This document shows, piece after piece, positions 11,870-23,754 of a stretch of 64,000 nucleotides of DNA (position 1 is the first letter of the stretch; every line of letters begins with the position of its first letter). A program made the position numbers and the translations under genes. The notes under the pieces are model-generated. The model did no database searches. It saw only the letters and a program-made list of their open reading frames with translations, and had not been told where the DNA came from. Source of the stretch: Gadus chalcogrammus (Eukaryota; Chordata; Actinopteri; Gadiformes; Gadidae); contig NC_079415.1 in NCBI RefSeq assembly GCF_026213295.1, positions 19,400,237 to 19,464,236 of the forward strand, written 5' to 3'.

Positions 11870-14800
11870 TCAGTCCTGCTTCTCTCCTCCCCCGTAGATC
11901 TTCCGAAGGCTGGCGTCCAGCAGCAAGTCTACAGATCTGCAGGACATGAGGAGACATGTATTCACCGTGTTCAGCGGTCTGGTCAGAGACACATGATACA
12001 GCCTACTGCTAACGCTACGCATACATGCATGAACGTGTCAAAGCATTTCCAACCACATTGTCCAACCACACCCCTCCTCCTGCTCCTACTGAAACCAATG
12101 GGTCTGTTATTTCTAGAACCTTGCAGACTGTTCAGATGCATTTCTTGTAACTGGTAGGCGGAACTTCTCCTGCCAAAAAGGGGGTTTACTTAACATGTCG
12201 GTACCAGCGAGTCTTAACCCCCTAACCGTCCTACTGGTCCTCCTTGACTGGTCCTCACCTGTCAAGGGGTGATGATGAGTAGGATGGTGGACGGGTCTAA
12301 CCCCCTCCCCTGTCTATGGGTGTGATGATGAAGGGGATGGTGGACAGGGATTACTGTAGGTACCAGCGAGTCTTTACCCCCTCACCTGTCTATGGGAGTG
12401 ATGATGAAGGGGATGGTGGACAGGCCGATGGCCGTGGTGGTCCACTTGCGGACGGGCAGGGGCCACTTGGTGGTGCGGCCCAGCAGGTAGAGCGAGCCGG
12501 CACACACACGGTTTATGGTGAAACCGGGGATGGCCACAGACGCAAGGGCTTGCCACACAAAGGTGTCGACCACAGCAGCAGCCACCTTGGCTGTCCTCCC
12601 AGGGCCGTCTCCATGGGCCTATAGGGAAGAACAACCACACCAACACAATCAGTAATAAAACGTTTGGATTCAATATAAACCCATTACAAATAATGATGCA
12701 GAAAGGCACAGGCTGCAACTACTGCTCATATTGTGCTCATAGATCGATTTCAACTTTTGTTATTACACAACAAAAGTTGAATTTCACCAGTTCTGCCTGT
12801 GCCAAATAACCAACACAGGAGGATTGAGATTCCAAAATGGTTTAGCACTGGCCGGATCAGAACAGTAAATTAAACATTTTACTGTCCAAAGATTGATCCC
12901 CAGATACTGTTCACCAGTTCCTGGCCATCGGACCCTTACTGTTGATCCCTTAACCCGGTTTTTCTTGGACTCCATTCACTGTTTATTACTGTTATTTGGC
13001 CAATGCTTCAAAGCGGTTTACAGTGAATTCAGATACAAGTGGGTCAAGCACCTGGTTCAAGACGCAACAGGTAGGCTGCATACCGGGGAGTCAGAAAGTC
13101 CCACAAACCTTCACTGTCCTGCCCTCTGCTGCAGGAGAGGAGTATAAGTGAATCGTCCTCTATTCAAGTACTCATGCGTGAACCACTCACCGCCGCAGCC
13201 TTCTTCCCTTTGTCCACAGCGTCAGCGGTGACATAGACGGTGGCCACACCATAGGTGGCCCTTACCATGCTGACCGGCACCAGGGCCCGGAAAGCCTCGC
13301 CCACCTCGTTGGCATAGCCTGCAGACGGACAAATATGGAGGTCAGAGGTCAGTCTGAAAAACAATGATATACCTTTATCTTGGCCAGTGTTGCCACAGAT
13401 ACCTTCAAAAAGTAATTTGATTACTTGTTACTCCTTAAAATAGTAACTTAGTTACTTTACCGATTACTTGATTTTAAAAGTAATTAAGTTAGATTACAAG
13501 TTACTTTATCGTTACATTTAGCTGTGACAACACCCCCTGCCACCTCAAAATAAAAAATTACAACCGGTTTCGCCAATACCAACTTTTTAGTTAGTGTATC
13601 TAAAAAATGATGGTGACATCGAACTTCTTCGGCAGCAACAATTAAGCATTTAGCAATGGGTATCCGAAAAGGGCTCAAAAAGAACTCTGCAGAAGAATCA
13701 ACTACATCAGACATTAACCAGAACAGGTAGGAGGATGGATCCTGTTCCCCCTGGTGGATCAATTGTGCCACTGTCTTGGGACCTCCTACAGTCTCCCACT
13801 CTCCAGCTTGTTGTTCATGAATACTGGACAACATGGGACAGTGTGAGAAAATGGATGCTGACAGCTTGTTGTCTACATGCTGGTAGGCTGCAAAAGTTAC
13901 AATTTGAATGACAATGTAAAATAATTTGTTCTCACAAAGCTATGTCAATAACAGCTTATTTAATTCATGTATTAAATGTGTTATGTTCATAAGAACCCAT
14001 ATTTGCCAGTTGTGTTTTGATTGTATTTATTTACAATCTTGTGAACTTTAAGAAATGTAAAAAAATGTATTACTGATTACTTTGTGAAAATAACATTACT
14101 AATTGGGTTTTATCTGTCAGCATTAAAAGTTTTGGGCAGCAGAATAAGCACTTATTGACATGCATCTCATAATATAAGAATATCAGGGGAAAGCTCTTTT
14201 TTTGTAATTTAATTCAAAAGGTGAAATTTACATATAAACTAGATGTATTAGACATAAAGTGATATATTTCAAGCATTATCTTGTGAATGATAATGTAAAA
14301 TTATTTTGTGACATTTAGTGGTTTGCTTGGATAAATACAGAGCATGTTTTATTTTTAAGTTTAAAAGTGGATGACAATGTTAAATTATTTGGTCACACGA
14401 CAAGGCTACTTTAAAGTATGTTAACCTCTTGAGCCTTTTCGAATTTGATTAATTTTAACCATTATTAATTCATTTGTCATTACCAGTATTTTTTATATGA
14501 AATAACAGATGTGTGTTTATAAATTCCACATTTTTATTTTCCGGACAAATGTAGTGATGAAATGGACCAATATAATGGCAGATCTTTAGGGAAGAAATTG
14601 GGCGGCAATAAAACAGATCAAACCAGGTAGGTTTAGGCTCACCAAAGTGAACCCATTCAGGTTAATCACTAAATGTGCCCCACCTGATTGTATTTACCTG
14701 CTCGATTTAAGCAATGCAGTTCAGGGTTCACTGACTTTTGCACACAAGTAAGCAAATAGTTAGTTTTATTTGAATCTTTAACTACACAATTGATTTCTGG

Positions 14801-15880
14801 AGATTTTTTTTTTTGGAATTGATAAACACACACCTGTTATTTAATGTAAAACAAACTGGTATTTGGTTATTTTTGCATTGCAGTCACACGTTTTCTTTTC
14901 AGTGTAGAATTATGTTCTTCTTTACACTTCACACATATCAGAAACCCATCTCATATCTAAAGCTTGGATATCAATAAACTAATATAATAAACCAGCTGAA
15001 ATGTTCTCCACATCACAAGACATGATGCGATACCATCTTTTAAGCACAGTAAATGTTTTTTGTCCCAACATGTCAGTAGAACTACCCAGAAGTGCTTGTC
15101 TATCGACTGGTAGAAAGGCCTGTGTAAAAAGCGAAGTCTGAACTGAAGCTGGGTAGCTGGTTTAGGATAGTACTGGTGCACCCCCTGTAATCTAAGATGC
15201 ACCCATAGGCATTATGTTCTGGAACTGGGCCTGGATGTATGAAGTATTGGCTCAATCTCTGACCAAAGCAGCGGAATGGTTTGTTTGGGGTCAAAGCTCT
15301 GGCCAGCCTTTAATTTGAATTGTACATCATATAGACTTCGTATACATCAATTAGTAATCCAACGAAATAGCCCAATGTTTCAACTATCATTATCATGAAT
15401 CAATGTTTATCCCTTCAGAGGTCATCGTTGAGTGATCGTTTTTTTATCAGTTCCAAATAATACAGACAGTATCAAGCAGCAGGGACCAAATATGCTGGTC
15501 CCTGCTGTACTGCCTGGTCGTTAAATGAACTAAAGATAAGTTAAATGACGTCCAATTGGTGAAACAAACTAAAAACAATATAACCATTGCTTCATGTGTA
15601 GAATACGTCCTGCGACCACAAAGGTACAAAGAAAGGTCCTACAAAGTCATAGCAAGTATTTATAGATCTTTAATGGTTGAAATGGTTAGCCTGGAATGCT
15701 AATAGGTAAGCTATATTCAGGGTCGATGGAATGGAGAATCGGGAGGCAAAGCTTTAAGGTCAGCAAGAAATATCGGACGATGAAGTACTTACCTAAAAAG
15801 CGAACCCATGTGTCACGATAGATGTCGACCGCTTTAGAGGGGGGGTCTTCACTTGGAGTCATGCCCTTCACTTCTATCAT
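11870..15880 (-). CDS. mtfp1: Mitochondrial fission process protein 1, 4 coding exons
   Basis: Coding exons in transcript order are 15880-15793, 13318-13191, 12618-12386 and 11936-11870, totalling 516 nt and 171 residues. Every junction has a GT donor and AG acceptor, and the phases agree (1, 0, 2). Diagnostic blocks are IYRDTWVRFLG, YANEVGEAFRALVP, DAVDKGKKAA, VVDTFVWQALASVAIPGFTI, KWTTTAIG and SVDLLLDASLRK. They match vertebrate MTFP1 (MTP18) closely, and human MTFP1 is 166 residues. The family is an inner mitochondrial membrane protein that promotes fission and restrains inner-membrane uncoupling. The hydrophobic stretches fit its multi-pass membrane form. The protein starts MIEVKGM; the second Met, six codons on, is an alternative start. 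The first intron is 2.5 kb and contains transposon debris. No damaging change is visible. Confidence 0.93.
13385..14110. mobile_element. Decayed hAT-like fragment in MTFP1 intron 1
   Basis: It begins with a CCAGTGTTGCCA motif and then a stretch of interspersed GTTAC/GTAAC words, like the element at 16341. I could not pair a right end. It contains a 116-codon minus-strand open frame (13834-13484) that I do not recognise. Confidence 0.35.
14111..15792. other. Remainder of MTFP1 intron 1
   Basis: This is AT-rich intronic sequence between exon 1 and the hAT-like fragment. No further exon, RNA gene or complete transposon was recognised. Confidence 0.5.
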
Positions 15881-16028
15881 TTCCTATAGTAGCAGTAATG
15901 GTGTGTTCAAGATGCCTCGGACACCAGCCTTCTGAGCTGCACTTGTGACGTAATTTCCTGTCTCGCAGCACTTATGCCGCCTTCAAAACGCTCGGAGTTT
16001 CCATTAATTTCGGAGGTTTGGACCTTAA
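15881..16028 (-). promoter_or_regulatory. Presumed proximal promoter of MTFP1
   Basis: Only 148 bp separate the MTFP1 start codon from the end of a transposon. No TATA box is evident at the usual distance. Any conserved promoter elements further upstream would have been displaced by about 1.57 kb. Confidence 0.35.
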
Positions 16029-17597
16029 AGGGGACCTATTATGCTTTTTCGACTTTTATGACCTTCCTATAAACGTTGTTATAATGATTGATAGTCATGT
16101 TTAACCATACTAAAGTGTCAAATAATGACGTAAATGCATTTCGATGTATTCCCTGCTGACAGTCTGGGGTCGCTATGCAGAGCGCTAAACACTCGGGACA
16201 ACGATTGCGATTCACTTGTTCACATTTCCGGGAAACATCTACGTAGACGTACTCCTGCCACGTCCCCATATGCCTGGTCAAATCTGCCCACTCGCGCGCT
16301 CCAAGGAAGGTAACCAATCACAACAGAGTTCGGTTGGCAGCAGTGTTGGGTATCGTTACTTTTGAAAGTAATCAGTTAGGTTACTTTGTTACTATCAATT
16401 AAAAGTAATCCGTTACGTTACTACGTTACCTATAAATAAAAGAAACGCGTTAGAGTACTCGTGCGTTACCAACAATTAAAATGTGTTTGGGGTGCGTGCA
16501 TGTCCGCCTAGCGCAACAACAACAACACACATCCTCCTTTAGATGCACCAACAGTGCTGACTGTTTATGAATCAATCATGAACCTATAGCATAAGGACAG
16601 GAAAGACAGTCATCATATTGCACGTTTTATTTAACAGGCATTCATCCTTTGATCATTTGAACAGCTTCCATGAATAACATACTCCGGTAACAGGCAGTTA
16701 TTTTAACAGAATGTAGCTTACCGTATTGGCTGCGCACAAAAGAACAGTGCGTCACACATAGCTTATCCACTTTACAAGTGCAGGCGCCTAACAAAGTGCT
16801 TAACAGGTAGGCACGCAACCTTTTAGAATTGGAAATTTAACTCAATTTAACCGTATGCGTTGCACAAAAGAACAGTGCATGGCACTAAAAAAACATTGAA
16901 GAACTGAAAATGTTCGTGTGACCCTATAGCCCTACATTCATAACAATCACGTAGGCTACCTTTAGCCTATTTATCACCAAAGTAATGGTTGAAACGTAGG
17001 AGAAGAAGGTGCTCAAAACGACAACTATGTTCTTCTTGTCCTTTTCGCTCTGTAACTCAAAATAATGAGCGTACCTCCAGGAATCTAAGGCTATCTTCTC
17101 GTCCATCTTGCCGCGGTGACACACGTAGCTTACACACACAGGTGCGCGCGCACACACACACAGAGAGCGAGAGAGAGAGATGCAAGGAGCAGGGCAGCAG
17201 CATCTGACTAAATGCAGAAAACCCGGGACTTTACTTTCCTTATCGAGGGAAAATCTTAAAGTAACGGAGTAACGAGTGGTTATTTTGGAAATTAACGAGT
17301 TACTGATTACTGAATTCGCAAAACTAACGCGTTAGGTTACTCGTTACTGAAAAAACGAATAAGAGTACTCTAACGCGTTAGTTCTAACGCGTTACCCCCA
17401 ACACTGGTTGGCAGGAGGGGGGCGAGGGGGCGGAGAAGGACGAAACGGAGCGTTGACAGAGAAGGCTGAAAGCGCCCAGATGAGAGGAAGAGTTTCCCGA
17501 ATATCTACATCGTTTTTTGTGTATGGTTAAACATGGCTATCAATCATTATAACAACGTTTATAGGTCATAAAAGTCGAAAAGCATTATAGGTCCCCT
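16029..17597. mobile_element. TTAA-flanked MITE upstream of MTFP1
   Basis: The ends AGGGGACCTATTATGC and GCATTATAGGTCCCCT are inverted repeats, and the match extends through about 90 bp (GACTTTTATGACC...; ...GGTCATAAAAGTC). TTAA lies on both sides (16025-16028 and 17598-17601). No transposase is present. A hAT element is inserted in its interior. Confidence 0.85.
16341..17406. mobile_element. hAT element nested in the TTAA MITE
   Basis: The termini are CAGTGTTGGG and CCCAACACTG, with a perfect 8-bp duplication GTTGGCAG (16333-16340 and 17407-17414). Both sub-ends are rich in GTTAC words. A CA/GA microsatellite lies near 17140-17182. I see no transposase frame. Confidence 0.88.
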
Positions 17598-17601
17598 TTA
17601 A

Positions 17602-18060
17602 GCTCGGAGGAGAGTGCTTTGAACTCTCTGTTGGGTCGAAGTTTTGCTCAGAGATTCTACGAATTCTCTATTTTGCATAGGAAATTTCCTTTCCAAACGA
17701 GATGACCCGGAAGTAATTTGAGGAAAGGTGGTTTGAATTCTAAAAATGCTTATGAATGGAGCTTCGATGCATCCTTGAACCCTCCTTTAGGTTACTCCTG
17801 AGCAACCTTAACGAAAGGAAAGGAGATAGTGGTATCCCATAATCCTTTACGGCGACAATATTTAAAGCAAGATGCCACCGACAAAGTTCTATTTCATGTA
17901 GGCCGTCTGGGCTTCGCCTTATGGGCTTGTCCCGTGCGCGTGCTTGCATGCACTGCAATTTCAACTATGCACCAATCACCGTGGGCACCGCCCACATTTC
18001 CTATGGCACCGTGTATGTAAGGCGGCTTGAACCGCCGCTCATCCTCCCTTTTCTTTCAGC
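17602..18060. other. Sequence between the MITE and a DIRS-like remnant
   Basis: No gene is seen. The right part may be the 5' untranslated end of the retroelement that follows. It ends in a pyrimidine-rich tract and AG at about 18059. Confidence 0.3.
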
Positions 18061-18078
18061 TTTGTACTATCAACAGCT

Positions 18079-19390
18079 ATGACTTCGAAACTTCTAGAAC
18101 CTTGTGGCAGCGGCGTGGGCGAGGTGACAGACCAACAGCCCTTTTCAGGGCCATTAAAGAGGCGATTCCTTGAGAGCTGGGGCCTTTTCAGGGCCTCATT
18201 GCTCTTCCTGTTCCGCCTCTCTGGCGCCGGGATGACAGGTGCCTCGGCGTGGAAGACGCCGTGGCTGCCTTATCTACCCCCGCCTCCTGCGCTGCCTCCT
18301 GCCGCGCGCTGCCTGAAGAGGGGCTCCTCTCCAGCCACCTTTTCATTTCACCGTCGGTGGCCCTCTCCGAGGCCATCGAAATTTTTAAAGCCAGATTTCC
18401 GGACGTCGAAGACGAGGACCTCATCGAGGTGGACGACGCCGCCTCCATTGACAACGTCTTTGCAGACTCCGCGTCCGGGCTCTCCCACTCCAGGGCTTCC
18501 ACCGCCACGGTCGTCCCGAGGGAGAAGCCAAATTATTCGGGGAGATAATGGACGAGGCGGCGGCCATCAAGGGCATCGCTATGCCAGCCCCGCCTCCCGC
18601 CCTCATGTTGGATGACATGCAGGGCGAGTGCTTTCACACAAAGTCTTCCTCCCGGCGTGCTACCCAGTAACCCCTGTTCACACCTGTTCAGCATTTCTTC
18701 ACCGCTGCGGGTGGAGACCCTTCTACACTGAAGGTCCCGGTGAAGGCCTTCACTTACTGGAGGGATGGGCTGATTCTCAGGCAAGGGGGATCCCTCCGAG
18801 CCTCCCCTGGCAGCACTTCTCTGTCCGGGCGCCAGATGGCGTCCTAAAGAGAAGCCGCTGCCCCCCGACCGCCTCCAGAAGCAGAGTGTCGGCCTGACGG
18901 ACAGAGTGTTCGTTTGTGCCTCGCAATCTACGGCGGCGGTCAACAACATCGCCCTGCTCTCCTCTGCCCTGGTCTCCTTGTCGGCTGGCAGGGAGGCTTA
19001 CGCCCCGGAGGAAGCCACAAGATGGCTTAAGTTTCCCGGTTCTCCAGCACCATCCTCCAGCTATGCCAGCCTATAGCCGTTTTGGCCGGCCGGCATATGG
19101 CCTGGTCCACCATGGTTCAGCGGGCCATTTGGCACGAGCGCGGCATCTAGACAGCTCGCTGTTTGTACAGCGACTGACTCTGTAACGTCTACCAAGCACG
19201 CTGAGCCCCCTCCCTTTCATGGGATGCCCCCCTTGGTTCACACACTGTGTGGAGGCGGTAGGGGCAGAGGAATACGGGTTATTCCTGGACAGCCTTCCTC
19301 AGCTGTCAGCTCGCCCTCTCTCCGACCGCTATGCATGTTGGCTAGAGCGGTGCGTTCTACCATCGTGGTTGGACAACACGTTGAGATGGG
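18079..19390 (+). pseudogene. Possible DIRS/Ngaro-type gag remnant
   Basis: A GC-rich block unlike its surroundings holds several overlapping fragments in different frames. One begins MTSKLLEPCGSG at 18079. Another encodes FKARFPDVEDEDLIEVDD around 18380. Further on there are stretches like AVNNIALLSSALVSLSAGRE and a following LCQPIAVLAGRHMAWSTM. The last two resemble the ORF1 protein of tyrosine-recombinase retrotransposons as I remember them. Frames are broken repeatedly. No recombinase or reverse transcriptase was recognised, so the assignment is tentative. Confidence 0.35.
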
Positions 19391-19397
19391 GCCATCC

Positions 19398-20447
19398 TAG
19401 GGCTGCAGGATATATCGGCTATGTACGATATATCGATATAATTTCCAAGGGGATACAAGATTTGACAATATCGTTTATATCGATATGCGTTGAAATGGTC
19501 AGTTTCCCCCTCAAGCGTCTACAGCGCTTGCCTTGGAGACTGTGAGCGCGACCCCTCCCCCTCCCACTCTGTCTTTCCGAACGTGCCGTGTGCAAAGACG
19601 CCTCATTCCCGCCCCCGCCGCCCCCTGACAACACGACAAGCATGGATGATACCCGTAAAGAAAACAAAACGGCGGCGGGAGACGAAATTGTTTCAAAGAG
19701 GAGAAACAACGGCTCCATAATGTGGAAATAGTTTGGGTTTAAAAACAACAGATGAGCAGCAGCTGCAGGTCATCTCTAGAGAGTGTAGCGAAATCGTTGC
19801 GACTAAAAGTGGAAGCACGACAAATCTTTTCCACCATTTACAGCAGCGGCACAAAGTGATGAGGAATGCGTAAAACTCTGTGGCTGTGCTGCTGCATCAC
19901 CGGCCGCGACCGTTTCTTCTGCCCCGAAACCAGGGCCGGCGCTCGGCAAATGTGTTGGGGGCGCCCTCTGGTGACGCTCTTAATTAATTAATTGTAATAT
20001 ACGAAACAAGCGAAATGAAACCAAACATGTTCCCAAATGGAACGGAGAAGGGAGGGGGCGGGGGATTAAAGTTACGGCGCACTGAAATCCTCACCATAGT
20101 ACGCAGGACAATGCGACGAAGCCAATGCTCTTAATGGTAGCTAATGTGTGTAACCTACAGCTTTATATTGTTTTGCATAGATGATTATTTTGTGAAGGTG
20201 AAAAACGTCCCTTTTTTTTTTTAACATGTTCATTAAATTCTGTTGAAAATAACGATACAAAATCACATGTTGCAGTCATACTGACCTATGTTTTAATAAA
20301 GGTGCTTGCAACATCTCACATGTGGCTTTTGACTTACAAAGAAAACATCCAACCCTCTCTATAGAAAATATCGAGATATATATCGTACATCGCCATTCAG
20401 CCAAAAAATATCGGGATATCATATTTTGCCCATATCGTGCAGCCCTA
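19398..20447 (+). mobile_element. hAT element with BED-finger remnant
   Basis: The ends TAGGGCTGCAGGATAT and ATATCGTGCAGCCCTA are imperfect inverted repeats. They are flanked by a perfect 8-bp duplication GGCCATCC (19390-19397 and 20448-20455). Blocks of GATATATCG words lie inside each end, as in several fish hAT families. Near 19927 another hAT-like end (CAGGGCCGGCGC) begins and may be a nested fragment. Confidence 0.88.
19642..19872 (+). pseudogene. Broken BED zinc finger of a hAT transposase
   Basis: The reading begins MDDTRKENKTAAGDEIV. After a nonsense codon and a one-base shift it continues FGFKTTDEQQ, then TTNLFHHLQQRHKVMRN. The W/FGF block and the H-x5-H ending are typical of BED fingers of hAT transposases. 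The first expected Cys pair is degraded. No catalytic domain follows. Confidence 0.7.
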
Positions 20448-20455
20448 GGCCATCC

Positions 20456-20802
20456 CACACAGTTCAAGCGCCGTCCCCCACTCTTTATGGCCGGCCTATT
20501 CAACTAGCGGCCCGTGGGCCAAATGCGGCCCCTCTTAATTTTTTTCTGGCCCGCAAGAGGTTGCATGCAAGAAATAAATTAAATAAAGGAGAAACATAGT
20601 TGCATGCAAATCAGGTTTCTGTGTGTAGCCGGTGATACTAGCCAGTATCTGTACCCCACTATCAGGAACTGGCATCACTTATTCTGACAATGTTTGGCTC
20701 AACCGATACGTTACAACACAAGCCAACCTGTCGTTTAGGGTTGCAACATACTTCTAGCCCTCGGGATTACGTCAAGAAGTACAGATCAAATACCCCCCGC
20801 GT
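20456..20802. other. hAT-like end fragment and unassigned sequence
   Basis: Around 20510-20560 the motif GCGGCCCGTGGGCCAAATGC and CTGGCCCGCAAG resemble an end of a Charlie-like hAT element. No matching second end was found. The rest shows no gene. Confidence 0.35.
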
Positions 20803-23690
20803 TGCTGGATAATGTACCAAAAGAACTGGGAAGAAAGATACACCGTCCGTGGAGAAAACAGCCCGGACTGCTCCCTTCGATCCCCGGCGGCGGAGGTCAG
20901 CCAACCCAGAGGAGGAAGCGAGGGAGACGAGGCGGCATCAGAAGGAGACTACGGCAGAGGAAATTCAGACCAGCCCTACCTTCCATGATCTTGGCAAACC
21001 TACGCTCCATCCAAAATAAAATCGAGGAAATAAGAAGATATGCCAGGTACTCTTTTGAATTCCGCGAAGCGGCCCTGCTATGTTTCACCGAAACATAGCA
21101 GTTTCTCACTTATTCGCACAGACAGAAATGAAAACTCAGGGAAAACCCGAGGGGGCGGAGTCTGCACATACATTAATGAGAACTTTCAGCCATTGGCTTG
21201 AGCCAATTTTATCTCCCACGGGAATTTGGCTGCATCCTGCTATTTGTTGTTTAGGTCCCACCAAGCAGCAAAATACATCGCGCCGCAATTGCAATAGCAG
21301 ATTATTTGTGCAATCTACAGCAACAATTCCCCGAAGCCCCTGCCATCATTTTAGGTGATTTGAACATCTGTAACCTGGAGAAAGCTTTGTCAGGGTTTCA
21401 TCTGGTTATTAAGTGCAAAACAAGGAAGGAGAATATACTGTATGAATGTTACACGAACAAAAGTGATGCATACACATCCAGAAGCAAACCACCAGTATGA
21501 AATTCTGATCACAATGTGATCCATCTCATTCCAACCTATCGGACTAAATTAAAAAGCAGTATGTCTCAGAATAAATCCATACGAGTCTCAAGATAGTCAA
21601 GATGCGCTGGGTGCCTGTTTTGACTGTACTTAATTGGGAGGTGCTAAGGGAAAGCACTCTGGATTCAGCATGCACTGTTACAACAGACTATATAAACGTC
21701 TGCGTGGAATCCATAATCCCAACGAAAACTGTCAGAGTGTACCTTAACAATAAAACATATGTAACTAAGGACATTAAACAAATAATTAACAAATTAAAAT
21801 TGGCTTTCAAACAAAAGGATACTCAGGAACTGAGGAGGAAAGATAAGGAACTCAGAGGGAAGATAAGGAAGGCAAAGGACACACATAAAAAACATCTGGA
21901 GGAACTATTCAAGGCTAATGACTCTAGGAAAATTTCGAGTGCCATCAAAAACATGGCATGGATGCCAAGTAAAAGTAGTGTCGGCTTAGCTCAGGAGGTA
22001 GAGCAGTTGTCTTGTAACTGAAAGATTGCTAGTTCAATCCCCAGCACCTCCTAGCTGAGTGTTGATGCGTCCCTGAGCAAGACACTTAACGCTAACTGCT
22101 CCTGATGTCGCCTTGCCTGGTTGACTCTGCCGTGTCTGTCAATGTGTGTATTAACCGATGTAAGTCGCATTGGATAAAAGCGTTTGCTAAATGCCGTAAT
22201 TGTAAGTAAACAACACAAGCCCTTCATAACAACTGATGAGCTGGCATCTGCAGTGGAGTTGAACCCTTTATTCATCAGGTTCGCCGTCTCTGGGACAGAA
22301 GAAAGATATACAGACATCCTTCAGTCAGTCATTGTGCACCCTGTTGACAGTGTACAGATATCAGGAGTGCAGGTTGCCCAGGCGTTCGGACACCTCAACG
22401 CACGGAAGTCTACGGGTCCTGATAACATCACAGCCTCTGTCCTGAAGACGTACAGTGAAGAGTTTGCCCATGTGTGGCAGCCAATATTCCAGTCATTGGA
22501 CCCACACTGTCCCCACTGCCTGGAAAACCTCACATGTGATCCCGCTTCCAAAGAAACCATGCCCAATGCAATGATTTCCGACCTGTGGCTCTATCCTCTA
22601 TATTGATGAAGTCACTGGAAAGAATCATCTTCCCCTTGCTCTCCAGGTCAGTGACGAGTAAACTGGACCAATATAAATTTGTGTGGCAGCAACACAGATG
22701 ATTCCGTCGCTACCCTTACACACCTTGTCCTTAAACACCTGGACTTACCAAAACACAAACCATATGCTATGAGTATTGTTTATTGAGTACTCCTCTGCTT
22801 TCCATCCCATCAAACTGGATTTACTTCTCTCCAAAATGCAACAGTTGGACATTAATCCATACCTTATTCATTGGAACCACTCTTTCCTCATCCGTAGGCA
22901 ACAGCTGGTCAGAGTTAACAAGACAAACTCCCCCCCTGGTCACAACGAGCAGTAGAGGATGTGTGAGCTCACCACAGCTTTTCACAATCTATACCAACGA
23001 TTACCCCATCAGTACCCCTGACTAATACCTCATTACGTTTTCGGATGATACAGCACTGGTGGCCCTGATGACAGAGGAGATGCAGCCTGACCTCTACTAT
23101 GAGAGTGTGAAGAGATTGGTCGAATGGGGAGTGCAAAAAACCCTCACATTGAATCCCATCAAAACAGAGGAGGTCATTTTTGGCACAGTTCAACACACAC
23201 CTGCCCCAGTCAAAATTCATGACATATCCATAAAACAGTCAGCATCCTTCAAATAGTTAGGGATATATGTGGATAGTGTCTTCTCCTGGTCACAGCATGT
23301 GGATTACATTTGCAACAAAGTCCAACAGAGAATTTATTTTTTGAGAAGACTTAGATCCTTTTGAGCCAGTAAGGACATCCTACATCAATTCTTTACATCC
23401 ACAATACAAAGCATACTGTAGTATGGGGGGCAGTTTGGTTCTGTGGCCTCTCTGTCCAGTTAAAAAACAGGATACTAAGACTTCTGAGCATTTGCTCAAA
23501 GCTGGTGGGCCACACAATGGAGGTTCACTTCTTTGACTGTTGCGCTAAACACATCCTCATGTCTTAAATAAGGAGTATCAGCTCCCGCCACCCGGAAGAC
23601 GCTTTAGAATGCCTTGCTGCATTCAAATACAAACACTATTTTCTCCCTCATTCCGTATTATTGCTCAACCAACAGAGAAGAGTAAAGTAG
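20803..23690 (+). mobile_element. Degenerate Rex1/L2-like LINE
   Basis: Fragments in several frames follow LINE order. Endonuclease: LPSMILANLRSIQNKI near 20970 and ILGDLNICNL near 21350. Linker: TVRVYLNNKTYVTKDIK near 21720. Reverse transcriptase: ARKSTGPDNI near 22400, GCVSSPQLFTIYTND near 22960 and a mutated FSDD near 23040. A C-terminal part ends near 23690. There are many stops and shifts, and a SINE interrupts it. It is older than the LINE at 4511. Confidence 0.75.
21978..22208 (+). mobile_element. tRNA-derived SINE inserted in the degenerate LINE
   Basis: The head is tRNA-like, with an A-box-like GGCTTAGCTCAGGAGG and a B-box-like TAGTTCAATCC. The body has TCCCTGAGCAAGACACTTAA. The tail is AGTCGCATTGGATAAAAGCG then TTGCTAAATG, a shared 3' domain of fish V-SINE-like elements. 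It splits the LINE linker from the reverse transcriptase. Confidence 0.8.
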
Positions 23691-23754
23691 ACTCCACATA
23701 CATCTCACATGCATACACACTCCTAATATCACTTTACACACCCCAGAGACATCT

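Noticed and set aside
13484..13834. 116-codon minus-strand frame in MTFP1 intron 1
   Set aside because: It lies in hAT-like debris and shows no recognisable domain, so it was not annotated as a gene.
21978..22060. Functional tRNA gene
   Set aside because: The tRNA-like head is degenerate and fused to a SINE body and tail.
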